Shown piece by piece: positions 7,386 to 15,670 of a stretch of 20,948 nt of DNA (position 1 is the first letter of the stretch; each line of letters opens with the position of its first letter). Where the stretch lies: contig JAISWM010000074.1 of NCBI GenBank assembly GCA_031270785.1, positions 1-20,948 on the forward strand. Reading direction: 5' to 3'. Made by a program: the position numbers and the translations under genes. Source of the stretch: Oscillospiraceae bacterium (GTDB lineage Bacteria; Bacillota; Clostridia; Oscillospirales; Acutalibacteraceae). The notes beneath the pieces were generated by a model that saw only the letters and a list, made by a program, of their open reading frames with translations, had not been told where the DNA came from and searched no databases.

Positions 7386-8415
7386 AAACCGGGTGTTCTT
7401 CAATGGTAATAGCTATATCTTTGCTTGCAAAAGCGTTAATGTCAAGGCTTGAAGTATTCCCTTCTATATACTCATAATACCCTTGAGACCCTATCATAGC
7501 GGCATTATCGCCGCAAAACTCTAACTTTGGCATAAAAAATTTAAAACCCAATTTTTCACATTCTTTATTCATTGTATCTCTAAAAAGTATATTCGCTGAA
7601 ACTCCGCCGCATATAGCTAATTTTTGGTACCTTAACTTTTTTGCTGCCATTATAAATTTAGATACCATATAATCTATAACAGCAAATCTAACTGATGCGG
7701 CCATATCTTCGGTATTAATTTTTTGCCCTTTATTTTTAGCGTCATTGATAATATTAATTACAAATGTCTTTATTCCGGAGAAACTAAAATCATATTTATT
7801 ATTTTCAATTTCAGGTCTCGGAATATTTTTGTAAGCGTAAGGATTACCTTTAGAAGCAATTTTGTCAATATAAATCCCTCCGGGGTAAGGAAGCCCTAAG
7901 TGTTTTGCGATTTTATCAAAAGTTTCGCCTGCGGCATCATCTCTGGTTTTAGCTATAACCGCCATTTCAGTATAATCACGTACATCCACTATGTGAGTGT
8001 GCCCACCCGATACTATCATGCATAAAAACGGCGGAGACAAACCTTCATTACTTATATACAGCGAAGCAACATGCCCCCTTAAATGATGCACAGGAACCAA
8101 CGGTAAATTTTTTGACAAACATATTCCTTTTGCAAAATTTAAACCTACTAACAGCGAGCCTATTAACCCCGGAGTATACGTTGCCGCCACAGCGTCTATA
8201 TCTTTAAGATCAATGTACGCTTTTTTAAAAGTTTCTTCGCAAACTTTTTTTATTGACTCGCAATGTCTTCTTGAGGCAATTTCTGGTACAACACCGCCGT
8301 ACAGCGTATGTTCACTAATTTGCGAAGCTGTGCATGAAGATAAAACTTTCCTTCCGCCTTGAACTATTGATACGGAAGTATCATCACAAGACGTTTCAAA
8401 CGCTAATATTTTCAT
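7339..8415 (-). CDS. tsaD: tRNA N6-threonylcarbamoyladenosine transferase
   Basis: TsaD transfers the threonylcarbamoyl group to A37 of ANN-decoding tRNAs together with TsaB and TsaE. The ASKHA-fold enzyme is clear: FETSCDDTSVSI at 6-17, the metal-binding HHLRGH (H111 and H115), SGGHTH, DDAAGETFDKIAKHLGLPYP, the CGGVSAN loop, and FCGDNAAMIG with D303. I start at 8415 (MKILAF) because TAGGAT lies about seven bases upstream; an ATG three codons earlier sits directly on that sequence. The product is 358 residues. The family normally ends soon after a block corresponding to about 340. The final 14-15 residues (FHDSLPAISWERPQK) are encoded by the hairpin repeat at 7339-7385, so the native C-terminus was probably replaced. 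Confidence 0.96.
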   Translation of the reverse strand: MKILAFETSCDDTSVSIVQGGRKVLSSCTASQISEHTLYGGVVPEIASRRHCESIKKVCEETFKKAYIDLKDIDAVAATYTPGLIGSLLVGLNFAKGICLSKNLPLVPVHHLRGHVASLYISNEGLSPPFLCMIVSGGHTHIVDVRDYTEMAVIAKTRDDAAGETFDKIAKHLGLPYPGGIYIDKIASKGNPYAYKNIPRPEIENNKYDFSFSGIKTFVINIINDAKNKGQKINTEDMAASVRFAVIDYMVSKFIMAAKKLRYQKLAICGGVSANILFRDTMNKECEKLGFKFFMPKLEFCGDNAAMIGSQGYYEYIEGNTSSLDINAFASKDIAITIEEHPVFHDSLPAISWERPQK

Positions 8416-8690
8416 AATATACATCCTACCGAATTAGTTATTATCAGACCTGTCCGTAAACCTCACAGAACACAAACTATCGAAAAATGGGTTATGTCTC
8501 AAAACAATTGAAACTTTTTCTTTCTCCCCCCCGCCGAAGGCGGGGGGGGGAATACTATCAACTAGTTTGACCCACAACCAAATCTCCCGGGAGTATCTTT
8601 ATAATTGAAACTTCTTCTTTCTCCCCCCCGCCGAAGGCGGGGGGAAAGATATTATCAACTAATTTGGGCTATCACCAAAAATTATATCGC
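8416..8690. repeat. Truncated family D element containing family A insertions, upstream of tsaD
   Basis: A left D end (AGACCTGTCCGTAAACC, about 8447) runs to CGAAAAATGG, where a family A element (GGTTATGTCTCAAAACAATT to TTTGACCCACAACC) interrupts it. A piece of D interior follows (CCCGGGAGTATCTTTATA, about 8587). A second family A element then replaces the rest, including the right D end. Hairpin cores lie near 8527-8550 and 8625-8645. Confidence 0.65.
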
Positions 8691-8852
8691 AAAGTTTATG
8701 TTTTACTTTATGCTGTTTTCTGTTATTTTGTATGCTTCCTAACGTTTTTATGAATTTTTTCATTTTTAGTTTATTTTTGTCTCAATTTCTATTTTAAATT
8801 TTAGTTAAATTTTGTGTGTTTGCCGTGCTATAAATGATTTTTATTATAAAAA
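8691..8852. other. AT-rich non-coding stretch downstream of lysS
   Basis: This stretch of T-rich sequence has no palindromic core and no credible open frame. It is one of the few intergenic parts without a recognisable repeat. I saw no terminator hairpin for lysS. Confidence 0.5.
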
Positions 8853-10361
8853 CTAATCTTTAGGCTTCATTGTAGGAAACATTATTACATCCTTTATGGA
8901 CGCACTATCAGTAAGGAGCATGACTAATCTGTCTATCCCTATACCAAGCCCTCCGGTTGGCGCCATGCCGTATTCAAGGGAGGTAATAAAGTCTTCATCT
9001 ATCATATTAGCTTCATCGTTACCGCCATCACGAAGCTTCATCTGATGATTAAATCTTTCCCGTTGGTCTATAGGGTCATTAAGCTCAGAATAAGCGTTAG
9101 CAAGCTCCCTTTTAGTGGCAAAAAGTTCAAATCTCTCCACAAGTTCGGGAATATCTTTCTTGCGCTTTGTAAGGGGGGAAATTTCTACGGGGTAATCGTA
9201 TATGAACGTTGGGTCTACTAAATTTTCTTCCACTTTTTCTTCAAACACAAAATTTAAAATATCTCCCCACGTATCTAAATTTTGAATATCCAACCCCAAA
9301 TTCTCAGCTTCTGCTATAGCTCTGCCTTTATCTCCTATAAATTCCTGAAAATTTATTCCGGTATACTTTTTGATCGATTCGATCATTGTCATGCGATTAA
9401 ACGGTTTAGACAGATCTATTTCGGTGCCTTGATAAACTATCTTATCGGACTGACAAACAGCTTTGCCGCACTCTCTTATAATATTTTCCGTTATGTCCAT
9501 CATATCATTATAATCGGCATACGCTTGGTAAAGTTCTATGGTCGTAAATTCGGGGTTATGTTTAATCGATACCCCTTCATTTCTGAATAATCTCCCTATC
9601 TCATATACTTTTTCCATTCCGCCTACAATAAGCCTTTTAAGGTAAAGCTCCGGCGCTATTCTTAAATACAAATCCAAATCCAAGGCGTTATGATGAGTAA
9701 TAAAGGGTCTCGCGGCAGCTCCACCGGCTATAACATTAAGAATGGGGGTTTCTACTTCAATATACCCTAAACTATCCAAATAATTTCTGATAGCTTTAAT
9801 TATTTTACTTCTTTTTACAAACACATTTTTTACGTCCGGATTTACTATAAGATCCAAATATCTTTGCCTGTACCGTGTGTCAGTATCTTTAAGGCCGTGA
9901 AATTTCTCGGGCAAGGGTAAAAGCGACTTTGACAGCAATTTAAGTTCTTTAGCATGGACGGATATTTCACCGCGTCTGGTTTTAAATACAAACCCCTTAA
10001 TTCCTATAATGTCGCCTATATCCCATGTTTTTTTCATTTTTTCATAGAATTCTTCAGTAACATCGTCTGTTTTTACATATATTTGAATATTTCCGCAAGA
10101 ATCACTAATATCCAGAAATGACGCTTTTCCCATATCTCGCCAACTCATAATTCTGCCGGCTACGCAAACGTCTTTCCCGTCATACTTTTCAAAGTCTCCT
10201 TTTATTTCAAGAGAACAATTCTCTTTATAATACTTGGTAACTTCAAAAGGATCTTCGTTTGTGCTTTTTAGTTTTGAAAGTTTATCTCTGCGAATTTTAA
10301 GGATTTCTTTAATTTCTGCTTCCTCTTTTGCAGTGTTATCTACGTTTTCGCTATCAAACAT
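8853..10361 (-). CDS. lysS: Lysyl-tRNA synthetase, class II
   Basis: LysS attaches lysine to tRNA-Lys. The 502 residues show the class IIb layout. The N-terminal OB-fold anticodon-binding domain (about 60-175) contains VAGRIMSWRDMGKASFLDI. The catalytic domain has motif 1 around RYLDLIVNPDVKNVFVKRSK, motif 2 with RIAPELYLKRLIVGGMEKVY and EIGRLFRNEGVS, and motif 3 at the C-terminus with GLGIGIDRLVMLLT. The protein ends in the usual MFPTMKPKD region. AGGAGG about 12 bases upstream supports the start. In many Firmicutes greA lies directly upstream; here the pair is separated by a 464-bp repeat element and flanking repeats. Confidence 0.98.
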   Translation of the reverse strand: MFDSENVDNTAKEEAEIKEILKIRRDKLSKLKSTNEDPFEVTKYYKENCSLEIKGDFEKYDGKDVCVAGRIMSWRDMGKASFLDISDSCGNIQIYVKTDDVTEEFYEKMKKTWDIGDIIGIKGFVFKTRRGEISVHAKELKLLSKSLLPLPEKFHGLKDTDTRYRQRYLDLIVNPDVKNVFVKRSKIIKAIRNYLDSLGYIEVETPILNVIAGGAAARPFITHHNALDLDLYLRIAPELYLKRLIVGGMEKVYEIGRLFRNEGVSIKHNPEFTTIELYQAYADYNDMMDITENIIRECGKAVCQSDKIVYQGTEIDLSKPFNRMTMIESIKKYTGINFQEFIGDKGRAIAEAENLGLDIQNLDTWGDILNFVFEEKVEENLVDPTFIYDYPVEISPLTKRKKDIPELVERFELFATKRELANAYSELNDPIDQRERFNHQMKLRDGGNDEANMIDEDFITSLEYGMAPTGGLGIGIDRLVMLLTDSASIKDVIMFPTMKPKD

Positions 10362-10454
10362 AAAATTTATTTCCTCCTATTTATATAAGAATCGGAAAGA
10401 GCAAAAACAGAGCTCCACCGAACGCATTAATATAATAAAAACCTTTTAAAACAA

Positions 10455-10918
10455 TAGACCTGCCCGTAAACCTCACAGAGCGCAAACTGTCGAAAAATGG
10501 ATAATGGTCCAAATTAATTGATAAGATCTTTCCTACCCGCCTATGGCGGGGGGAAGAAAGGATTTCAACTATTTTGACCCACAACCGAAAAATGCATTAC
10601 TTAAAAAATGGCTTTGCATCAAAATCTGGTGGCGATCCAAATTAATTGATAAGATCTTTCCTCCCAGCCTATGACGGGGGGAAGAAAGGATTTCAACTAT
10701 TTTGACCCACAACCGAAAAATGCATCACTTAAAAAATGGCTTTGCATCAAAATCTGGTGGTGGTCCAAATTAATTGATAAGATCTTTCCTCCCCGCCTAT
10801 GGCGGTGTGAAAGAAGAGATTTCAACCATTTTGACCCACAACCCAAAATTTCCCGGGAGTATTTTTATACGCCGTCGTCGATTTTGATTGCAATCTGTAA
10901 AGTTTACGAACAGGTCTA
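10455..10918. mobile_element. Family D element expanded by nested, tandemly duplicated family A insertions (464 bp)
   Basis: The left end is TAGACCTGCCCGTAAACC and the right end TTTACGAACAGGTCTA. Inside, a unit beginning GGTCCAAATTAATTGATAAG at 10506 repeats at 10634 and 10762, an exact 128-bp spacing. Each unit holds a family A hairpin, and the first two are followed by the D interior piece ATGCATCACTTAAAAAATGG. Direct copies of CGAAAAATG flank the first A insertion and AAAATCT/AAAATTT flank the last, suggesting 7-9-bp target duplications. No coding potential is seen. Confidence 0.75.
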
Positions 10919-11099
10919 ATAACATTTTTTTCCCCGCTTTCGGCGGGAGAAAGAAACGTATCTAAATGACTTTTGCTTAGCTGATGCTCTTGAAAAACAC
11001 TTAATTTTTACTACTCGCTTCCTGCTGACAGTGTGAGGATAACGCACAAACAAACTCGCCATTTTTAAAAGTAACAGCTGTACTCAAAAGGTTACAAAA
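10919..11099. repeat. Remnant hairpin and arm sequences downstream of greA
   Basis: A short hairpin (CCCCGCTTTCGGCGGG, about 10933-10948) is followed by family B-like (AACGTATCTAAATGACTTTTGC) and C-like arms in degraded form. No gene or RNA was seen in this interval or in 10362-10454, apart from the lysS ribosome binding site. Confidence 0.5.
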
Positions 11100-11573
11100 T
11101 TACTTTAAAATTTCAACCACCTCATATTTGCGTATTCCGGAAGGCGTCTTTATACTTAATACTTCGCCTACTTTATGCCCAAGTAATCCCGCTCCTACGG
11201 GTGATTCATCGGAAATTTTTCCATCTATAGGGTTGGATTCATTCGACCCAACTATTCTATACTCAAAAATTTCATCACATTCTTTATCGTGAATTTTAAC
11301 CTTTGACCCGACATGAATTATTTCCGTACTGAGTTCATGCTCGTCTATAATTTTTACGTTTTTGAGTATCCCTTCTATTTCGGCTATTCTAAATTCCATA
11401 ATGGCCTGTTCATTTTTGGCTTCATCATATTCACTGTTTTCAGAAAGATCACCAAATGAAAGAGCCACTTTGATTTTTTCCGCAACTTCTTTTCGCTTAA
11501 CAGTCTTTAAATTTTCAAGTTCACTTTCCAGGTTATGTAGCCCTTCTTCGGTCAGCAATACTTCCTTTAACAA
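11100..11573 (-). CDS. greA: Transcription elongation factor GreA
   Basis: GreA rescues backtracked RNA polymerase by stimulating transcript cleavage through its secondary channel. The 157-residue length is typical. Residues 1-75 form the antiparallel coiled coil with the acidic tip GDLSENSEYDEAKNEQ (41-56; D42 and E45 correspond to the functional acidic pair). Residues 80-157 form the FKBP-like domain with SPVGAGLLGHKVGE. The start is TTG at 11573-11571, supported by a strong AAAGGTGG seven bases upstream; no ATG fits. A perfect promoter lies about 45-70 bases upstream, and a hairpin lies just before that. lysS is downstream after a repeat-filled gap. Confidence 0.97.
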   Translation of the reverse strand: MLKEVLLTEEGLHNLESELENLKTVKRKEVAEKIKVALSFGDLSENSEYDEAKNEQAIMEFRIAEIEGILKNVKIIDEHELSTEIIHVGSKVKIHDKECDEIFEYRIVGSNESNPIDGKISDESPVGAGLLGHKVGEVLSIKTPSGIRKYEVVEILK

Positions 11574-11580
11574 CTTTATA

Positions 11581-11588
11581 CCACCTTT
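11581..11588 (-). promoter_or_regulatory. Ribosome binding site that fixes the greA TTG start
   Basis: The minus strand reads AAAGGTGG here, seven bases before TTG. Conserved GreA sequence begins immediately after this codon, so TTG is the start. Confidence 0.8.
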
Positions 11589-11615
11589 ATTACTATTAAA
11601 ATGCCAAGTATTAAG

Positions 11616-11644
11616 ATTATATGTCCGGCTTAAATATATGTCAA
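11616..11644 (-). promoter_or_regulatory. Perfect consensus sigma-A promoter of greA
   Basis: On the minus strand TTGACA (11644-11639) and TATAAT (11621-11616) are separated by exactly 17 bases. Both boxes match the consensus at six of six positions. The distance to the TTG start is about 42 bases. This is the strongest promoter seen in the window and makes greA independently transcribed. Confidence 0.88.
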
Positions 11645-11662
11645 ATACTTATACTATTTCTA

Positions 11663-11700
11663 AAATCAAAACCACCCCTATAAAGAGGCGGTTTTGATTT
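11663..11700 (-). terminator. Long hairpin upstream of the greA promoter, probable terminator
   Basis: On the minus strand a stem of 16 pairs (AAATCAAAACCGCCTC against GGGGTGGTTTTGATTT) closes a five-base loop. The two non-Watson-Crick positions are G-U in minus-strand RNA but A-C mismatches in plus-strand RNA, so selection appears to act on the minus-strand transcript. TTTTGATTTT follows the GC part. It would end read-through from the ABC operon just before the greA promoter. Confidence 0.6.
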
Positions 11701-11759
11701 AGACTTTTTTCAAGTGTAACAGCCATAAAAAATTTTTATTATATCAAACACAGGGTCTA

Positions 11760-12012
11760 AATTTTTGGTTGTGGGTCAAATTAGTTGGTGATATCTTTCC
11801 CCCCGCCAGTGGCGGGGGGAAAAAGAAAGGATTTCAATTATTTTGAAACATGGCCAAAATTGGTTGGTAATATATTTTTCCCCGCCATAGGCGGGGATGA
11901 AAGAAGAGATTTCAATTATTTTGAAACATGGCCAAAATTGGTTGGTAACATATTTTCCCCCGCCATGGGCGGGGGGGAAGAAGAGATTTCAATTATTTTG
12001 AGACATAACCAA
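11760..12012. repeat. Three tandem family A elements with a ~78-bp period
   Basis: The array starts TTGGTTGTGGGTCAAATTAG and contains hairpin cores near 11800-11818, 11880-11896 and 11957-11976. The junction GAAACATGGCCAAAATTGG recurs, and the equivalent G positions are 11845, 11923 and 12000 (spacing 78 and 77). The array fills the gap between the terminator hairpin and the ABC permease gene. Confidence 0.7.
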
Positions 12013-12043
12013 ATTTTTATTATGCTTGCACTGATATTACGAA

Positions 12044-12829
12044 TTATTTTATATCTCTTTTATAAAATGTGTAAATTCCAATAGCGGTTGCTGCTGCGAT
12101 ATAACACACGCATACTATTAACCCTTTATTTATTACATCTTGATTTACACTCAAAGACGGGAAGTTATTTAAGTAATCAGACACCCAATACTCAGATGCC
12201 GAGAAATCCTGAATTTTAAACCAACTGCTGCAAGCGAAATCTATAAATTTAATTATTACGGTTGGCACCGCGATAGTAATTGCTAAGTTTGTAGCAACTG
12301 CTCCGCCGGTTTGACGCGTTATAAAACCCACCATAACAAAAATAGACTGCAAAGCAACTTGAGCAAGCAAGAACAAACCAAACATTCTGAATATATCAAG
12401 AATTACGTTTTGCCCAGAAAAATCACCGGTTCCCCACATTACGGACCCTAAAGTAAATGAAGTTATACCGCAAAGTAAAGTGTACATAAAGCAGACGGAA
12501 ATACAAACTATAAATTTGGACAAGTATATAAAAGACCTGTTAATACCTTTTGAAGCTATATTTTTAATTGTACCGAAAGCAAATTCACTCGGTATAAACA
12601 TGGACACTAAGATGGTAACCAATAATGTGGATTCCCCAAGACCCGCAGTAAGAGCGTATATACCGCTATACCCCATCTCCTCCGCCGAAATTTCAATACC
12701 CCCCATATTTAAAACAGCGTTTAAAACTATTACTCCCAGGCAACTCATAGCCATAGCTATCAAGCAGCATATGTAAAAGGATTTTCTCTTAAAAAGTTTG
12801 TAAAAATCGCAGGCGATTAAATTAAGCAT
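12044..12829 (-). CDS. ABC-2 type transporter permease
   Basis: This is the membrane subunit of an exporter-type ABC transporter. The 261 residues begin MLNLIACDFYKLFKRKSFYI, as in BcrB/lantibiotic-immunity-type permeases. They contain about six hydrophobic spans: near 17-38, 60-82, 105-130, 145-170, 178-195 and 235-255. The motif EFAFGTIKNIASKGINR around 83-99 is the usual cytoplasmic coupling segment. The gene overlaps its ATPase by eight bases (ATGCTTAA), so the two are translated together. Substrate cannot be read from sequence. Related pairs in Firmicutes often give immunity to peptide antibiotics, but that is family knowledge, not evidence here. Confidence 0.9.
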   Translation of the reverse strand: MLNLIACDFYKLFKRKSFYICCLIAMAMSCLGVIVLNAVLNMGGIEISAEEMGYSGIYALTAGLGESTLLVTILVSMFIPSEFAFGTIKNIASKGINRSFIYLSKFIVCISVCFMYTLLCGITSFTLGSVMWGTGDFSGQNVILDIFRMFGLFLLAQVALQSIFVMVGFITRQTGGAVATNLAITIAVPTVIIKFIDFACSSWFKIQDFSASEYWVSDYLNNFPSLSVNQDVINKGLIVCVCYIAAATAIGIYTFYKRDIK

Positions 12830-13742
12830 CTTGGTCTTCCCCTTCCATTAATTTTATAAAGAATTCTTCACAGTCGTCGCTATCTTTTGAGATTGACTCA
12901 ATTATAATATCATGTTTAGCCAGCAAGGAACTGATTTTGCCGGATTCGTCTAAATGATCATATACATAAATAGTATCATCTTTCAGTTCGCAGTTTTTGA
13001 TGTTTAACTGATTTTTGATTAGGGATACAGCCGTTTTAGCGTCGTTTACTTTTATTTTTATTTTATTTCTGACTAAATCTTTAAGATCATCGGCATAAAA
13101 TTCTTTAACGAGTTTACCTTTACTTATGACGCCGTATCTGGTGGCGATTTTTGCAAGCTCGCCCAAAATATGGCTCGACACCATAACAGTTATATCGCGC
13201 TCTTTATTAAGTTTTAAGATAAGGTCTCGAATTTCTTTAATTCCGGTTGGGTCAAGGCCGTTTGTGGGTTCGTCTAAAAATAAAAATTCAGGGTCGCCAA
13301 TTAACGCTAAAGCTATGGCGAGTCTTTGTTTCATACCGAGTGAAAAATTTTTAGCTTTCTTTTTACCAGTATTTCCAAGGCCTACGATATCAAGAATTTC
13401 TTTGATTTTTGTTTTATTTTTATCTTTGACGCCAAGTAATATACGTTGGCATTCAACGTTTCCTTCGGCCGTCATATAAGGGTAGAGAGCGGGGTACTCA
13501 ATAACAGTACCTGTTTTTCTGCGCCCTATATTTAAATTTTTTTCGCCAAACAGTTCAATTTCACCGCTGCTTTGCCCGGCAAGACCCACAATTACCCTAA
13601 TGGTTGTGGTTTTACCTGCACCATTTTTTCCTATAAAACCGTAAATATCACCTTTTTTGATTTCTATATTGACTTTGTCAACTACGTTTACGCGAGAATA
13701 AGTTTTGGTTAGATCAGCTGTTTGAAGTACATATTCTGACAT
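12822..13742 (-). CDS. ABC transporter ATP-binding protein, BcrA-like
   Basis: This is the ATPase partner of the permease encoded next. From the start at 13742 the protein has 306 residues. It carries Walker A GKNGAGKT (38-45), signature FSLGMKQR (133-140), Walker B LFLDEP (154-159) and the switch His191. A C-terminal extension of about 85 residues is typical of BcrA/NatA-type drug or lantibiotic exporters. The Q-loop position shows IEYP rather than a clear Q, as in several members of this group. I chose the internal ATG because GGAGGGG lies seven bases upstream and homology begins there; an ATG 16 codons earlier lacks such a site. Upstream is repeat DNA with family B and A ends. Confidence 0.93.
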   Translation of the reverse strand: MSEYVLQTADLTKTYSRVNVVDKVNIEIKKGDIYGFIGKNGAGKTTTIRVIVGLAGQSSGEIELFGEKNLNIGRRKTGTVIEYPALYPYMTAEGNVECQRILLGVKDKNKTKIKEILDIVGLGNTGKKKAKNFSLGMKQRLAIALALIGDPEFLFLDEPTNGLDPTGIKEIRDLILKLNKERDITVMVSSHILGELAKIATRYGVISKGKLVKEFYADDLKDLVRNKIKIKVNDAKTAVSLIKNQLNIKNCELKDDTIYVYDHLDESGKISSLLAKHDIIIESISKDSDDCEEFFIKLMEGEDQDA

Positions 13743-13776
13743 AACAACCCCTCCTGTTTTAATTAGAGTGTTTTTT

Positions 13777-13978
13777 ATAGTAAAAATCATTTAGAAATAT
13801 GATATTACCCACATTTCTTTTCCTCGTCTGTGGGTTGTGGGTCAAAATAGTCGAAACTTCTCCTTTTTTCCCGCGTTCTAGCGGGGGAAAAGTTATTATC
13901 AACTAATTTGAACCATTACCAGTTTGCGGCGAGGGAAAAACAAAAACGTCACAATTCTTTAGAAAATTTTTACTATAT
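13777..13978. repeat. Family B arm and family A element upstream of the ABC operon
   Basis: TATAGTAAAAATCATTTAG (13777 on) is a family B end. GGTTGTGGGTCAAAATAGTC (about 13834) opens a family A element with core CCCGCGTTCTAGCGGG (about 13870-13886), ending TTTGAACCATTACC near 13920. No gene is present, and no convincing promoter for the ABC genes was found among the repeats. Confidence 0.6.
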
Positions 13979-14220
13979 TAGACCTGTCCGTAAACTTTAC
14001 AGATTACAATCAAAATCGGCGATGGCGTATGAAGATACTCCCAGGAGATTTTGTGTGGTGATCCGAATTAATTGATAATATCTTCCACCCCCGCCTATGG
14101 CGGGGGGGAAAAGAAGGGATTTCAACTATTTTGACCCACAGCCGGATTTTGATGCAAAGCCATTTTTTAAGTGATGCATTTTCGATGGTTTGCGCTCTGT
14201 GAGGTTTACGGACAGGTCTA
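13979..14220. mobile_element. Family D element (reverse orientation) carrying one family A insertion
   Basis: Ends are TAGACCTGTCCGTAAAC and GTTTACGGACAGGTCTA. The D interior (GGCGTATGAAGATACTCC) is interrupted after GGAGATTTTG by a family A element with core near 14091-14108. D then resumes as ATTTTGATGCAAAGCC. ATTTTG is single in the uninterrupted copy at 4018-4163 (read in reverse) and double here, so the insertion made a 6-bp duplication. Confidence 0.75.
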
Positions 14221-14289
14221 TTCCACAAGGCACTGAAATAATATTATATTTATTTTAAAAGGATAGTCAAGTTGATTTGGATTTATAGG

Positions 14290-14930
14290 CGGGTATGTCT
14301 CAAAGTAGTTGAGACTTCTCCTTTTTTCCCGCGTTCTAGCGGGGGGAAAAGTTGTTATCAACTAATTCGGACCACCAAATTTAGACTTTTTCCAAGTACA
14401 GCGGCTATATTTGCATCAAGTATAATAAAAATCTTTTCAAACAGTGACGTTTTGTTTTCCCCCCGCCTTCTGCGGGGGGAAGAAGTTTCAACTGTTTTGA
14501 AACATGATTCCCTTCAAACAGTGACGTTTTTGTTCCCCCCAGCCGTCGGCGGGGGGAAGATATTAGCAGTCAGTCTGGAACACAACCATTACCTCACCAG
14601 TCGGCGGGAGGCGGTAATTACCCAAATTTAGGCTTTTTCCAAGTACAGCGGTTATATTTACAGCAAGTATAGTAAAAACCTTTTCAAACAGTGACGTTTT
14701 GTTTTCCCCCCCGCCTTCTGCGGGGGGAAAAAGAAGAAGTTTCAACTATTTTGAAACATGATTCCCTTCAAACAATGACATTTTTATTTTCCCCCCCGCC
14801 TTCGGCGGGGGGAAGAAGTTTCAACTGTTTTGAAACATGATTCCCTTCAAACAGTGACATTTTTGTTTCCCTCTCGCCTTCGGCGGGGGGAAAGAAAAAG
14901 CTTCAACTATTTTGAGACATAACCGTATGT
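14290..14930. repeat. Dense array of family A and B elements, partly a 247-bp tandem duplication
   Basis: After one family A copy (GGTATGTCTCAAAGTAGTTG, core about 14328-14345), the string CAAATTTAG...CTTTTTCCAAGTACAGCGG begins at 14376 and again at 14623, a 247-bp period. Cores of the CCCCGCC-TTCTGC-GGGG type lie near 14461-14478, 14537-14556, 14706-14725, 14791-14812 and 14873-14890. Each is flanked by TTCAAACAGTGACRTTTTTG and TTTCAACTRTTTTGAAACATG. No gene is seen in 13743-14964. Confidence 0.7.
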
Positions 14931-14964
14931 TGTAAAAAAATTATTTTTTATTTGCCGAGTTTGT

Positions 14965-15663
14965 TTACTTGCGCCTTTGGGAAATCAAAATAAGCCTTAA
15001 AAGGGATATTATAGCTGTAAACGCTGCGGCGACGTATGTTAACGCCGCGGCATTTAACACTTCTTTTGCTCCTTTTAATTCCTTTTCACTCAGCATGTTT
15101 GCGTTTTGCAGTGAAAGCATAGCGCGTTTACTGGCGTTAATTTCTACCGGCAATGTTATTATCTGAAAAACTACCGCTAAACTAAATAAAATAATTCCCA
15201 AATTTACTATAAAATGATATTGCACCGGAAGAAGAAGCCCTATAAACACAAGCGGCATAGACAAATTCGACCCTAACTGAGTGATTGGCACTAAAAATTG
15301 TCTGATTTTTATAGGAATATACCCTTGAGCGTTCTGCACTGCATGACCGGCTTCGTGGGCGGCTACTCCGGCTGCTGATACAGAATTATTTGAATACACA
15401 GGGTCTGACAAAAATATGGCGTTTTGTGCCGGGTTAAAGTTATCGTTTAAATTACCTTTTATATGTTTGATCGGCACATCACACACGTTATTATATAAAA
15501 GTACTTGCTTAGCGGAATCAAGCCCCGTTATATTTTTTGAAGTCTTTATTTTTGAATATTTACTAAAAGTATTTTGCACTTTAAAATGTGCATACATGGA
15601 AATAGCCAGCGTTATTAACATATAAAAAACGTAACTTGAATCATAGTAATAATTAAACATCAT
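14965..15663 (-). CDS. Membrane zinc metallopeptidase, YugP type
   Basis: The 232 residues match the neutral zinc metallopeptidase family of B. subtilis YugP. An N-terminal membrane span (about 10-27) is followed by a soluble part with GLDSAKQVL and the zinc motif HEAGH at 103-107 (AAGVAAHEAGHAVQNAQGY). Next comes a hydrophobic region around 125-165, then a final span at about 205-228. The physiological substrate is not established for the family. It follows fmt with 116 bases between them, an arrangement common in Clostridia, where rsmB usually comes next; no rsmB is seen here. The ribosome binding site is weak, and a family B element fills the gap from fmt, so the original coupling may have been disturbed. 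Confidence 0.9.
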   Translation of the reverse strand: MMFNYYYDSSYVFYMLITLAISMYAHFKVQNTFSKYSKIKTSKNITGLDSAKQVLLYNNVCDVPIKHIKGNLNDNFNPAQNAIFLSDPVYSNNSVSAAGVAAHEAGHAVQNAQGYIPIKIRQFLVPITQLGSNLSMPLVFIGLLLPVQYHFIVNLGIILFSLAVVFQIITLPVEINASKRAMLSLQNANMLSEKELKGAKEVLNAAALTYVAAAFTAIISLLRLILISQRRK

Positions 15664-15670
15664 AATATTT

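Noticed and set aside
14290..14930. CRISPR-like look of regularly spaced hairpins
   Set aside because: The arms between cores are themselves repeated rather than unique spacers, unit lengths vary from about 78 to 247 bp, and there are no cas genes.
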